From: Robiginitomaculum sp.
GTDB lineage: Bacteria; Pseudomonadota; Alphaproteobacteria; Caulobacterales; Maricaulaceae
DNA length: 64,000 nt
NCBI GenBank assembly: GCA_021776515.1
Contig: JAJFFS010000019.1
Coordinates: forward strand, 1 to 64,000
Reading direction: 5' to 3'
Positions 45,905-55,078 of the stretch are shown piece by piece (position 1 is the first letter of the stretch; every line of letters begins with the position of its first letter). The notes under the pieces were generated by a model that did no database searches, was not told where the DNA came from, and saw only the letters and a list, made by a program, of their open reading frames with translations. The translations under genes were made by a program, and so were the position numbers.

Positions 45905-46416
45905 ACCTATCAAAAAATGGTTTGGGTATTGCCCTTCTGGTATCGCTTGCGATCAATCTACTAATTGTGGGCGCTATTGGTGGCATGGCAATGGCAGGAC
46001 TACGTCATGATGCACCACCTGTGCCGACTATGTCGCCCCCCCCTGCGACACGGTTTCAGTTTAACCCGCGAGCCTTTATTCGTGCCCTGCCTGTAGATGA
46101 ACGTCGCAAGGCCATGCGTGTTATGCGTGGGGCCGCCGGAGAACACCGGCAACTATCACGCGCCATGCAGCAAACTCGTAGAGAACTAGGCCAACTGCTT
46201 ATCGCAGAGAAACTGGACAAAGCTAAAATTGAGAGCCATTTTGACCGTTTGCTCAAGCTTGAAACTGAAATTCGAAAACTTGGCCAACCCATCATAATCA
46301 AAATTTTGGATGATCTTGATTTACAAACCCGAAGACAGGTTATAAAGGCTGCCGGGCGCCGCCCTGCCTCACCCCGACAAAACAGACCCGGGAGAAGGCA
46401 AGCACCACGTAATTAG
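45901..46416 (+). CDS. Periplasmic heavy-metal-sensor-like protein
   Basis: This encodes 171 residues. An N-terminal membrane anchor (about residues 8-31) is followed by a Pro-rich linker and a helical domain (FIRALPVDERRKAMRVM, then LGQLLIAEKLDKAKIESHFDRLLKLE). This matches the CnrX/ZraP-like metal-resistance family, though the His/Met ligands of CnrX are not obvious. The C-terminus is strongly basic (RRPASPRQNRPGRRQ). It overlaps the putative anti-sigma gene by 4 bases and is convergent with the PleC-like kinase gene, 8 bases away. Confidence 0.78.
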   Translation: MNLSKNGLGIALLVSLAINLLIVGAIGGMAMAGLRHDAPPVPTMSPPPATRFQFNPRAFIRALPVDERRKAMRVMRGAAGEHRQLSRAMQQTRRELGQLLIAEKLDKAKIESHFDRLLKLETEIRKLGQPIIIKILDDLDLQTRRQVIKAAGRRPASPRQNRPGRRQAPRN

Positions 46417-46424
46417 AGCAGGCG

Positions 46425-49088
46425 TCAGGCAACACTCTCATGTACATCGTTCTTCTTAACAGGCGGTGCGGCAATCTCATCTGAGGCCATCGCCCAGATG
46501 GATGTTGGTTCATTCTCATCGAGCTGTTTGGCGATAGGCGGCAACCAGACTGAAACCTTTGTGCCTGCACCAAGCTCACTGGTCAGATCAAAACTCCCCC
46601 CGTGCAACATCACCAGAGCCTGAGAAAGTGCAAGGCCCAACCCGGAACCTTTATGTGATTTGGAGTGTTGATTTTCAACTTGCACAAAAGGCTTGCAGAT
46701 CAAAGGTAAATGTTCTTCTGGAATGCCTATGCCAGTATCGACCACGTCTATGTGTACGCCATCACGGTATTCCTTGGCCCTGACCGTTACCGTTCCCCCC
46801 TCGGGCGTGAATTTGATTGCGTTAGAGGCAAGGTTTATCAATACCTGTTTAATCGCGCGCGGGTCAGCCACAATTTCTGGCAGATCACCAATATCAACTT
46901 CCAGTTTTAGCCCACTTTCCGTGGCGCGTCCCCGCACTATACGCACGCATTGTTCAATCAACTCATCCACAAACACAGCTTCTGTTTGCAAGGATAATTT
47001 GCCTGCCTCAATTTTTGACATATCCAATATGTCATTAATCAGGGTAAGAAGGTGCTGGCCACTGCCCAGAATGTCACTGACATACTCCTTATAGCGCGGA
47101 TCGCCCAAGGGGCCGTACATTTCAGCTTGCATAATTTCTGAAAATCCGTTTATGGCGTTAAGAGGTGTGCGCAATTCATGAGACATATTGGCCAGAAACT
47201 CGCTTTTGGAGCTATTCGCATCAATCGCACGAATTTTTTCCTGCTGATAGCTTTCAGCAAGTTCAGATATTCGTTTTTTGCTCAATTCAAGATCTTCTAC
47301 ACTTTCGCGTAAATCTTTCTCTTTGCGCAAGAGCAATGCTTCCTGGGTTTTCAGGGCGGTAATGTCGGTCCCGATACTAACCAATCCACCATCTTTGGTG
47401 GCTCGTTCAGAAACATGAACCCAACGCCCATCTGCTAATTCCAGCTCGATAGCACTTTCATCAGCACCATCATGCACAGCCTTGATGGCTGGTTCAGCGG
47501 CACGTTCCAATACATCATAAGCCGTTCCAGGGCGTAATAAGCTTTGCTCTATACGGAAAAAATCGCTGAATTTGCGATTGCACATAATCAAACGCCGCTT
47601 CACATCCCAAACAACAAAAGATTCTGACATAGACTCCAGCGCGGCCCTCAATCTGCTCTCGGCAGCATTCAGGCGCGCTTGCGATCCTTTTTGCTGTGTC
47701 ACATCAATGGCAACCCCGACAACCCTTCCCGAAGTCACAGTATTACCAGCGCGCCAGGGGCGCCCGCGTGCGTGAAGCCATATCGGCATATTTGCCGCCC
47801 GAAACTCCACATCGACTTCGCCTGTTTCTGGTGCCGCCTGCATGGCCTGCAATAACTTTTGCCGGTCATCAACATGCACCAGGTTAAGGAATTCCGAGAC
47901 GGGAACAGTCGCCCCCTTTTCCCAGTTAAACATCCGCGCAAGTGAATCTGTGACAAACACATGATTAGTAGAAAGATTCCAATCCCACACACCACCACTT
48001 GCACCTTCAACAGCCAGCCTGAAACGCTTCTCACTATCAGCAAGGGCTTCTCTTGCTACTTTGAGTGTGTCCAGTTGAACCAGCAAAATCACACACAACA
48101 CCGCAGCAACCAATAAAGGGGCAACGGTCATCAATACAAAAAAGGTCAGCGTGCGTTTCCATGCTGAGTTATCAAGGCTTAGGGGTTTAACCCTATATAT
48201 GCTCAACATACCTCCAAACAGGTTGGAAGCCCCAACAACAAAGCGGTTTTCATCAGCGTCGCTAAGTTCAAAACCACTGATTGAGCGTTGGGCATTGGCA
48301 AAAATTGTTTTGTTGCCCTCAACCTTTATTCTCTCAATAAGAACTGGTGACAGGTCAGCAGGGACGGCTGAAACAACCTGCCCGGCATTATCAACAAGCA
48401 CGGTTTGAATATTATTGACGGAAGAGGATGGAATCAAAGCCGACCCCTCAGTCTCAACAAGAAGCAATTGAACCTGAGCGCCAGCCCCAACGGGGGCTAG
48501 AATATAAATTTCAGGACCCGCTGTCCCCCTATTTACCCAAAAAGCAGCTTCTTTTTCTGTTTTAATCCAGGACGGTAATTTTGCCCAAAGTGTAGCCGGG
48601 TCTGCGGTTTTACCCTTGCTGTACCGGGCAACACCGGCAGAGGTAAACAAGACCACCCCCTTTACCGTGGGGCGAGCGGTCAAATCAGTCAACATTGCAT
48701 CAGCCAGATTTCGCCTTTGCCTGCCACTCACCTCAGAAAGAGAAAGGGCCAAAGCACCGGCATAGCTTTTCACATCAATCAATTTGGTGCGGACTTGCTC
48801 AGCAATTGATGCTGCTGAAAAGGCCTGCGTTAATACGGCATCGGCAAGCGTCGCACGGCGTTCCTGCAAAAGCTTCATGCCGACAACCAGAATAAAGGCA
48901 ATAACAAAAAAAACAACGACGCCTATGGCTAAACGAGCCTCGGCACCGGTATTTTGCAATGTCAGCGAAGGGTCTATTTTCTTGTTTTTTTTGTTTTTTT
49001 TGTTTTTGGTAACACCACGCACATTTTTCACCTGGCTGGCATCTTGCCACGCCGGTGATGTTTGCATGTTTTCCTGTGGCTTGGTCAT
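46425..49088 (-). CDS. PleC-like PAS-domain sensor histidine kinase
   Basis: This encodes 887 residues. After a Lys/Asn-rich cytoplasmic N-terminus come membrane helix 1 (about 53-73), a periplasmic domain of about 240 residues and helix 2 (about 315-340). Two PAS domains follow (starting FRLAVEGASGGVWDWNL and LRAALESMSESFVVWD), then a coiled coil. The phosphoacceptor region is MSHELRTPLNAINGFSEIM, then MYGPLGDPRYKEYVSDILGS, which strongly resembles PleC/DivJ-type kinases. The ATPase domain has NLASNAIKFTPEGG and GSGLGLAL. No receiver domain is fused. It may act on cell polarity or c-di-GMP output together with the RR and EAL genes upstream. The start at 49088 is chosen for its purine-rich site. 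Confidence 0.88.
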   Translation of the reverse strand: MTKPQENMQTSPAWQDASQVKNVRGVTKNKKNKKNKKIDPSLTLQNTGAEARLAIGVVVFFVIAFILVVGMKLLQERRATLADAVLTQAFSAASIAEQVRTKLIDVKSYAGALALSLSEVSGRQRRNLADAMLTDLTARPTVKGVVLFTSAGVARYSKGKTADPATLWAKLPSWIKTEKEAAFWVNRGTAGPEIYILAPVGAGAQVQLLLVETEGSALIPSSSVNNIQTVLVDNAGQVVSAVPADLSPVLIERIKVEGNKTIFANAQRSISGFELSDADENRFVVGASNLFGGMLSIYRVKPLSLDNSAWKRTLTFFVLMTVAPLLVAAVLCVILLVQLDTLKVAREALADSEKRFRLAVEGASGGVWDWNLSTNHVFVTDSLARMFNWEKGATVPVSEFLNLVHVDDRQKLLQAMQAAPETGEVDVEFRAANMPIWLHARGRPWRAGNTVTSGRVVGVAIDVTQQKGSQARLNAAESRLRAALESMSESFVVWDVKRRLIMCNRKFSDFFRIEQSLLRPGTAYDVLERAAEPAIKAVHDGADESAIELELADGRWVHVSERATKDGGLVSIGTDITALKTQEALLLRKEKDLRESVEDLELSKKRISELAESYQQEKIRAIDANSSKSEFLANMSHELRTPLNAINGFSEIMQAEMYGPLGDPRYKEYVSDILGSGQHLLTLINDILDMSKIEAGKLSLQTEAVFVDELIEQCVRIVRGRATESGLKLEVDIGDLPEIVADPRAIKQVLINLASNAIKFTPEGGTVTVRAKEYRDGVHIDVVDTGIGIPEEHLPLICKPFVQVENQHSKSHKGSGLGLALSQALVMLHGGSFDLTSELGAGTKVSVWLPPIAKQLDENEPTSIWAMASDEIAAPPVKKNDVHESVA

Positions 49089-49208
49089 GACCCCGCCCTT
49101 TGGTGATTCGCCTCTGAGGAGAAGATAATCTGTCAGAGTCAATGCTGTCGAGATAAAAAGAGTTAACGTACCACTATAATCTATTAAAATTTCGAAAGTC
49201 AGGACCTG

Positions 49209-49766
49209 TTATGTAAAATCCAGAGTTTTAAACCCGTCGGGTAATTGATCGATACTGCTCTCTCCCTCTTCGCTGCCTTCATCGGTTTTACGACGAAATG
49301 GTCCCTTGTATTTTTTATTCTTATGGCGGCGCCTGTCGGGTCCAAAATAGGTTGGTGTTCTCACAAATTGACGAGGTGTATTAATAATTGAACAGAGTTT
49401 ATTATAAAGCTCTTTAGCCGTTACAGGCTTACAGCAAAATTCAGTTATGCCTGCTTCACGGGCTTGAAACACACGCTTTCTTTCAGAGTATGCAGTAAGC
49501 ATGATAATGGGTACAAATGGGTCTGAAACATCTTCCCCGGTTCTGACTAAACGGGTAAAATCAACCCCATCCAGCAAGTCCATCTGAAAATCAACAATAA
49601 TTACATCGGGTCCCTCTGAACGGACAATATCAAAGGCCTCAGCGGCATCACTTGCTTCAAAAAATGCCTTGATTCCAAATCCGCGTAAAATCGTTTTTAC
49701 GATATTGATCATATGCGCATTGTCATCAATGATGAGGATACTTAAATTTTCTAACTTGCTACCCAT
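49209..49766 (-). CDS. Single-domain response regulator with basic tail
   Basis: This encodes 185 residues. The receiver domain covers about residues 8-128, with acidic D14/D15, phosphoacceptor D59 (VIIVDFQMDLLDG), Thr in MLTAYSERKRVF and Lys in CCKPV. The remaining 55 residues have no DNA-binding domain; they include FVRTPTYFGPDRRRHKNKKY, a basic motif common at the end of alphaproteobacterial receiver proteins. It likely works by protein-protein contact. Its ATG follows the EAL gene stop directly (zero-base gap), and the PleC-like kinase follows downstream, so phosphotransfer from that kinase is plausible. Confidence 0.9.
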   Translation of the reverse strand: MGSKLENLSILIIDDNAHMINIVKTILRGFGIKAFFEASDAAEAFDIVRSEGPDVIIVDFQMDLLDGVDFTRLVRTGEDVSDPFVPIIMLTAYSERKRVFQAREAGITEFCCKPVTAKELYNKLCSIINTPRQFVRTPTYFGPDRRRHKNKKYKGPFRRKTDEGSEEGESSIDQLPDGFKTLDFT

Positions 49767-51383
49767 CTAGGCTACTTTGTTTTCTTGTCGTAAAATTTGA
49801 AGCGGTTCTGGCCGTCCAAAAAAATACCCCTGCCCCTGATCAATCCCCAAATCCAGCAGCATGGTGCTCTGGTCTTTTGTTTCAACGCTCTCGGCAATGG
49901 TACCCATTTCAAGGTCACGTGCCAGGCCCGCTATGGCCTTTAACAACATAGCTTCACGCTTCTGCTTGAGGGCCGTACGTACGTAGGCACCATCAATTTT
50001 AATGTAATCCACAACCAACGAACGCAGGTATTGAAACGAGGCCGCACCCGCACCAAAATCATCCAGACACACCAAATGTCCAAGTTTTCTAATTTTTTGG
50101 ATAACCCGGTTTGCCTGCTCAAGGTTTTCTATGATTGATGATTCCGTAATTTCCAACATAAGCCTAGAGCGTGGAAAATTCACCTCGGCCATAGCGCGAT
50201 ATAAATTACTGATAAATTTAGGTGACGATAATGAACGACCAGAAACATTCACCGCAAGGCTGACCTTTGAATTGGCACCCGTTTGAGAAAGATAGGCAAT
50301 TGCCTGCTTCAAAATCATGTCATCCAGTTCCATGACAAGCCCGGTTTCTTCGGCAAAGCGGATCATCTCATAAGGTGACTTGTTTTCTTCAAAGCGCACC
50401 AGAACTTCATAATGATGCAAAGCCTTGGTTTTCAAATCAACAATTGGCTGTTGCATAAATTTTAACTGCCCCATCGCCAGGGCCGAGCGAAAACGTGACA
50501 TTTTTGCCCCGGTTTCTTTCATTAAGGTTTCCAGCGAATTGCCAAGGACAAGATTTTTTGTGGCATTACTATCTTCGAGAGCAAATTGTTTGACAGCGAG
50601 TGACAATGCACCCGCTGCATCTCGGGCGCTCATTTCGGCGTCAATTTCGATTGATCCGCTTGCTATTTTTATCCCTTCATTTTTAGGGTCCAGCATTTTG
50701 GATGCTTTCAGAAGACGGCCTTTAATGATTTCAACATCTGCCTTACCTTCGTGCAGAATTGCATATTTTCCGTCGCTTTGTCGGCCAGCCGCATCGGCAT
50801 ATGATTCTGCACGCAGAATAGCTCCGGTATGCCCCAGAAACTCTTCGGCCACATGGTTATCCACCCTTGAAGCAAAAGCTTCCTGATCTTCAAATGAAAA
50901 AAAGCTGAGCTTTATATCCTTTCCGCTCTTTCTTGCGCTTTGAAGCGCCTCGAAAGCCACACCCTCAAATCCCTCGGCCTCTACCAGACCCGTGTGGCCA
51001 TCCCGTTCCACAGTTGCCACAGCAGGACCATGGCAAACATCATAAGATAATGTGAGACAAAGCACCTCTTCATAGCCAGGAAAACGAGACCCGCTTAACA
51101 TATACTGATTGGTGCCATCTTCAGTAGTGCCGGAAATTTTTACTGGACCAAATCGCTGACCGACCTCAATGGTTTCAAGTAAGTGGCGTACCAGCCCTGC
51201 ATCTGATGAAGACACTATATCCATCAGGCACGTGCCAATAAGGTCCTCGGCATCATCTGCAGAAAGAGGATGCACTGCGCCCAGAGCAAAAGTGACATTA
51301 CCCTCAGTAGTCACTTCCAGTAACAGGTCTGCATTTGCAAAGGCAAAAGCTACAAAGCGATTTTGCTTTCCTGTTTTTCTCAT
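49767..51383 (-). CDS. EAL-domain cyclic-di-GMP phosphodiesterase-like protein
   Basis: This encodes 538 residues. The N-terminal half has a PAS-like region (FVAFAFANADLLLEVTTEG) and an intermediate domain without a GGDEF motif. The C-terminal EAL domain reads YEVLVRF at the signature site, with NVSGRSL, EITES, LDDFGAG, YIKIDG, ESVE and QGYFFGRP, so the metal- and substrate-binding residues are present although EAL itself is EVL. It should hydrolyse c-di-GMP to pGpG. Start 51383 (MRKTGKQN) has AGGAAGGA upstream. It is directly followed by the response regulator gene. Confidence 0.9.
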   Translation of the reverse strand: MRKTGKQNRFVAFAFANADLLLEVTTEGNVTFALGAVHPLSADDAEDLIGTCLMDIVSSSDAGLVRHLLETIEVGQRFGPVKISGTTEDGTNQYMLSGSRFPGYEEVLCLTLSYDVCHGPAVATVERDGHTGLVEAEGFEGVAFEALQSARKSGKDIKLSFFSFEDQEAFASRVDNHVAEEFLGHTGAILRAESYADAAGRQSDGKYAILHEGKADVEIIKGRLLKASKMLDPKNEGIKIASGSIEIDAEMSARDAAGALSLAVKQFALEDSNATKNLVLGNSLETLMKETGAKMSRFRSALAMGQLKFMQQPIVDLKTKALHHYEVLVRFEENKSPYEMIRFAEETGLVMELDDMILKQAIAYLSQTGANSKVSLAVNVSGRSLSSPKFISNLYRAMAEVNFPRSRLMLEITESSIIENLEQANRVIQKIRKLGHLVCLDDFGAGAASFQYLRSLVVDYIKIDGAYVRTALKQKREAMLLKAIAGLARDLEMGTIAESVETKDQSTMLLDLGIDQGQGYFFGRPEPLQILRQENKVA

Positions 51384-51632
51384 GAGCATTCCTTCCTGCA
51401 AAGGTCAGAATAAAAAAAGGAGGTTGTCGCAGTGTTAATATACGTAAACATTTGACACCTCTGGAGCGCATCTAATGCACGAAAGTTTCAGCATTTTGCC
51501 AGCTCTGGCAGCACGGCATGCTCTGCCTCCAGTGCCCCATGGCCGTTACAGGGCAGACCTTGCGCCCTGAGACATCCACCTGTCATGAGGATGGTAAGCA
51601 AACAGAGGGGGAGCTAATCAGGTGTTACGTCC

Positions 51633-52952
51633 CTAAGCAGCCATGGCGGCAACGCTGCGACGCGCCAAAACATCGGCATCTTTATCACCAAGGTAGGCTT
51701 TGGTTATACGGACCAGAATAGAAAAGTGCGCACTGACCTGTTCGTATTGATCGCTTTTTTGCCCCAACAAAGCCAATAGGTCATCCCCCTGCTCTTCTAG
51801 GCGTTGTTTCAGCAATTTAACGACCTTGTCCTTAGAAGATTGAAAGCCACCATGAGAGGCGAAACATTGGGAAGCAAGAAGTAATAAAATGGCATTTTCC
51901 GCAGATACAATACTTTGCTCATCAATATTTTTGTTCAAATTCGGCATCGTTTGCCGCCCGGTCACACTACCGCGTTTTCTCGGCATGACCTGGTCTATAA
52001 CTTTTTCAACCCGAATCATGTGCTCGTCCCAGATTTTGCCGCAATGAGCGCGCTGCGCTGCCAATCGCATGCCCCATGGCCCGGATGGGTCGACATCAAA
52101 TTCACTCACCCAACCTTGGGTAATGTTAGTGAAACTTTTTAATTGTTTCGACATGTGCTCGGGGTCGCACAACTGCCCTTTTGGCCAGCTAAATGCTTCA
52201 AGCCATACATCATTTTGATCTAATAGCGCATCGCCAACGACCTTAAGTTCTGTTTTTACCATCACGCTGTCATTGGAGTGCCCGGTTAGTTTCTCAACAG
52301 CCCTGAAAATATGAAAAGAGTTGCGCAAGTATGAGGATACCAGAAACAAGAGATGCGGCGTGATTTCCGGGCTTTCAACAAGCAAAAGCTCGTTAAAATC
52401 CCGCAATGGTAATAAAAGGGCTTCATCAAGATCTTTGATTTCTTGTGGCCAGCCTTTAAAAAAATCTTCAAGTTCTTCAGGGCGACGCAGCAAAGACAAA
52501 AGAATTTCCAACTGATGAAAGCCCTCTTTTCCAAAACGCGCATCAAGTGATTTCCGCCCCTCCTTTGTTTCTGCAATTTTCGTAAATTCAGAAACGATAG
52601 CCTCACGTGTATGAGAAGCAGTTTCTTGCCCGGACAACCATGAGACGGCCACAGTCGGGTTCAATTCACGCAGAAAATATTCCCAAACTTCTTGCAGCAA
52701 TGACCTCTCAATCTGGTCACACCGCCTCGCGCTCTCGACAATTAATGGTAATGCAACACGAAATAATTCTTCCCATTGATTTTCCCGATCACCGTCACCC
52801 CCTAACAGCAAAAGAAGGTCTTCATAAGGAAATTCTGTTTCACCATCGGCTTTTATCGCCTTGATAGTCATTACCAAAGCCTGCTGCTGATCAGCAGAAA
52901 AACCAGAAAAAAGCGTCAGAAGCTGCCCTGACTTTTTGGCAGAAATTGACAT
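51633..52952 (-). CDS. Uncharacterised 439-residue protein of the signalling island
   Basis: The protein starts MSISAKKSGQLLTLFSGF (AGGTGG before the ATG). It is predicted helical and soluble, with no signal peptide or membrane segment. It has Leu-rich helices (DLLLLLGG, LEILLSLLRRPEELEDFFKGWP) and a conserved-looking central stretch (LEAFSWPKGQLCDPEHMSKQ, then WVSEFDVDPSGPWGMRL). No known domain is recognised. Its promoter probably carries a CtrA-like site at 53004-53018. It lies upstream of the EAL/response-regulator/PleC-like group on the same strand with a 250-base gap, so a role in that pathway is only contextual. Confidence 0.75.
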   Translation of the reverse strand: MSISAKKSGQLLTLFSGFSADQQQALVMTIKAIKADGETEFPYEDLLLLLGGDGDRENQWEELFRVALPLIVESARRCDQIERSLLQEVWEYFLRELNPTVAVSWLSGQETASHTREAIVSEFTKIAETKEGRKSLDARFGKEGFHQLEILLSLLRRPEELEDFFKGWPQEIKDLDEALLLPLRDFNELLLVESPEITPHLLFLVSSYLRNSFHIFRAVEKLTGHSNDSVMVKTELKVVGDALLDQNDVWLEAFSWPKGQLCDPEHMSKQLKSFTNITQGWVSEFDVDPSGPWGMRLAAQRAHCGKIWDEHMIRVEKVIDQVMPRKRGSVTGRQTMPNLNKNIDEQSIVSAENAILLLLASQCFASHGGFQSSKDKVVKLLKQRLEEQGDDLLALLGQKSDQYEQVSAHFSILVRITKAYLGDKDADVLARRSVAAMAA

Positions 52953-53015
52953 GAAACCACCTGTTACCACATAGAAAGCACGTTCAGTATGGATGACAGT
53001 GTGTTAACGCTGGCT

Positions 53016-54410
53016 TTATAAGTGGGAGGGGTTAGTGACAGACGGTAATCTTAGCACAACTTTCAGTCCTCCAAGGTCACTGCCTTCAAGCCAGAATTTT
53101 CCTCCATAAGCGCCAACCAGATCATTAACAATTGACAGGCCAAGCCCTGAGCCTGGCGCACTCTCGTCCAGTCGTTCACCTCTGGCAAGAACGGCTTTTC
53201 GTTTTTGAGCTGGAAGACCCGCCCCGTCATCTTCGACACTAATGTCTATTGTTGATTTTGAAGATGGCTCGGCATGGATATGGACGACACCATTTGACCA
53301 TTTGCAGGCGTTTTCCATCAAATTTCCAAGTAATTCGTCCAAGTCCTGCCGTTCACCACGAAATGTCAATTCCGGTGGAATTTTCGTTTCAAAATGGATG
53401 TTTTTATCTTTGAAAAGGCGGGCCAGTGTCCTTTGCATATCATCAACGGCTTCGGCCACGGGTGTCCGCGAACCCAATACTTGTGCGCGTGCAGCAGCAC
53501 TGGCCCGGCGCAAATGGTGATCAACCTGCCTGGCCATAGCAGAGGCCTGCCTTTGGACAAGCTCTTCCAGCCCGGGTTTATTCTGGCTGGTTTCGTTCAA
53601 AAGGACAGAGATTGGTGTTTTCAACGCATGGGCAAGATTGCCAACATGGGTGCGAGCGCGCTCAACCACCTCCCTGTTATGTCCAAGAAGATTGTTAAGC
53701 TCCTCGGTTAGAGGCATGAGCTCAGCAGGGTAGTTCCCCTCAACAGCTTCGGTTTCACCCTCACGAACTTGAGCGATGGCTTTGCGAATTTTATATATCG
53801 GGGCAAGACCAATGCGCACCTGAAGAATAACCGCGATGACCAGGCCGGTGGCAAAAAGCCCCAGTGTCCAGGCCACCACCAGACGAAACCTGGCAATTTC
53901 CTTATCGCCGGGCCTCCTGTCTGCCCCGGCGGTAATCGCCAGAACACTAATTTGATCAGGCAGGCGTACTATTCTTGTCAGAGAGCGTAACGGCTCATTA
54001 TCCGGCCCTGTAAGCGCTGCTTTTACGTTACTGCCGGTGCTTTTGCTGGCCTGTTGAAAAATCGTTTGTGGTATATCCAGTTCGCTGTCAAACAGAGACT
54101 CAGAACGTGCAATCTGCCTTTGCGTTCCGTCATCATCAACAAGGGAAATTTGCCAGTATTGCCCTGAAAATGCGCGCTCAAATCGTGGGTCCCCAGGCAT
54201 TTTAGAAAGGTAAAACTGCCCATCCTGTGCCATTTCCGAGAAGGCCGCCAAAGATTCGATGACTGCATCTAACCGCTCATCATCCACCCTGTGAACAGAG
54301 CGTTGGTATTGTGTCGTCAGAACAAGCGCACCGGCTATCAATAAAGCCACAGTCCACAGAGCTGCCCCTGCGATCAACCGACCAGCAAGAGAGTTTCTAA
54401 GCTTTTCCAT
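53016..54410 (-). CDS. PhoQ-like sensor histidine kinase
   Basis: This encodes 464 residues. Two membrane helices (about 18-38 and 178-200) flank a periplasmic domain of about 140 residues. HAMP follows, then the phosphoacceptor region VGNLAHALKTPISVLLNE, whose HALKTP form is typical of PhoQ-type kinases. The ATPase domain has NLMENACKWSN, DDGAGLP and GSGLGLSIV. It overlaps the response regulator gene by 14 bases. With the PepSY gene ahead, the operon resembles PhoP/PhoQ-type modules responding to cations or envelope stress. Confidence 0.9.
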   Translation of the reverse strand: MEKLRNSLAGRLIAGAALWTVALLIAGALVLTTQYQRSVHRVDDERLDAVIESLAAFSEMAQDGQFYLSKMPGDPRFERAFSGQYWQISLVDDDGTQRQIARSESLFDSELDIPQTIFQQASKSTGSNVKAALTGPDNEPLRSLTRIVRLPDQISVLAITAGADRRPGDKEIARFRLVVAWTLGLFATGLVIAVILQVRIGLAPIYKIRKAIAQVREGETEAVEGNYPAELMPLTEELNNLLGHNREVVERARTHVGNLAHALKTPISVLLNETSQNKPGLEELVQRQASAMARQVDHHLRRASAAARAQVLGSRTPVAEAVDDMQRTLARLFKDKNIHFETKIPPELTFRGERQDLDELLGNLMENACKWSNGVVHIHAEPSSKSTIDISVEDDGAGLPAQKRKAVLARGERLDESAPGSGLGLSIVNDLVGAYGGKFWLEGSDLGGLKVVLRLPSVTNPSHL

Positions 54411-55077
54411 CAGCCGCAGTCGGATCGACAAGGCGGTACCCCAATCCTCTGACTGTCAGAATACGGTCTGTACCAATTTTTTTACGAAGCCTGCCAATAA
54501 AAACTTCTATTGTATTTGAATCCCGATCAAAATCCTGATCATAAATGTGTTCTGTAAGTTCAGATCGGGAAATCACGCGATCAGCATGATGTGACAAATA
54601 ACTTAGTAGTCTAAACTCATGGGATGTCATCTTTACAGGTGCCCCATCCAGAAAAACTCTGGCGCCACGCGTATCAATTGACATATCACCGATCTCGATG
54701 GTTGAAGTCACATGACCAGCAGCGCGGCGAACCAGCGCCCGAAGCCGTGCCAACAGTTCTTCAGTGTGAAACGGTTTGGTTAAATAATCATCTGCCCCGG
54801 CATCAAAACCAGCCACCTTCTCGCTCCATCGATCGCGTGCCGTCAATATAAGCACAGGAAAGGTCAGCCCTGCCCGGCGCCAGCGCTCCAACACCGTAAC
54901 ACCATCAATCTCGGGCAAACCAAGATCTAGCACGATGGCATCATAAGGTTCAGATTCGCCTAGAAAAAGCCCTTCTTCTCCATCAAATGCTTTATCGACA
55001 ACATAACCTGCATCTTCCAATGCAGAGACAAGCTGGCGATTTAGATCTGGATCATCTTCAACGACAAGCAATCGCAT
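54397..55077 (-). CDS. PhoP-like OmpR-family response regulator
   Basis: This encodes 226 residues from MRLLVVEDDPDLNRQL (AAGGGG before the ATG, which lies 1 base after the PepSY stop). The phosphoacceptor Asp is in DAIVLDLGLPEIDG, Lys in DYLTKPFHTEE, and the winged helix ends TIEVFIGRLRKKIGTD and TVRGLGYRLVD. It partners with the overlapping PhoQ-like kinase. Confidence 0.93.
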   Translation of the reverse strand: MRLLVVEDDPDLNRQLVSALEDAGYVVDKAFDGEEGLFLGESEPYDAIVLDLGLPEIDGVTVLERWRRAGLTFPVLILTARDRWSEKVAGFDAGADDYLTKPFHTEELLARLRALVRRAAGHVTSTIEIGDMSIDTRGARVFLDGAPVKMTSHEFRLLSYLSHHADRVISRSELTEHIYDQDFDRDSNTIEVFIGRLRKKIGTDRILTVRGLGYRLVDPTAADGKA

Positions 55078-55078
55078 A

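Noticed and set aside
51475-51570. 31-codon plus-strand frame upstream of the EAL gene
   Set aside because: It lies in the region between two minus-strand genes, has a weak ribosome-binding site and no family resemblance. A strong AAGGAGG nearby (51417-51423) leads only to a 7-codon frame.
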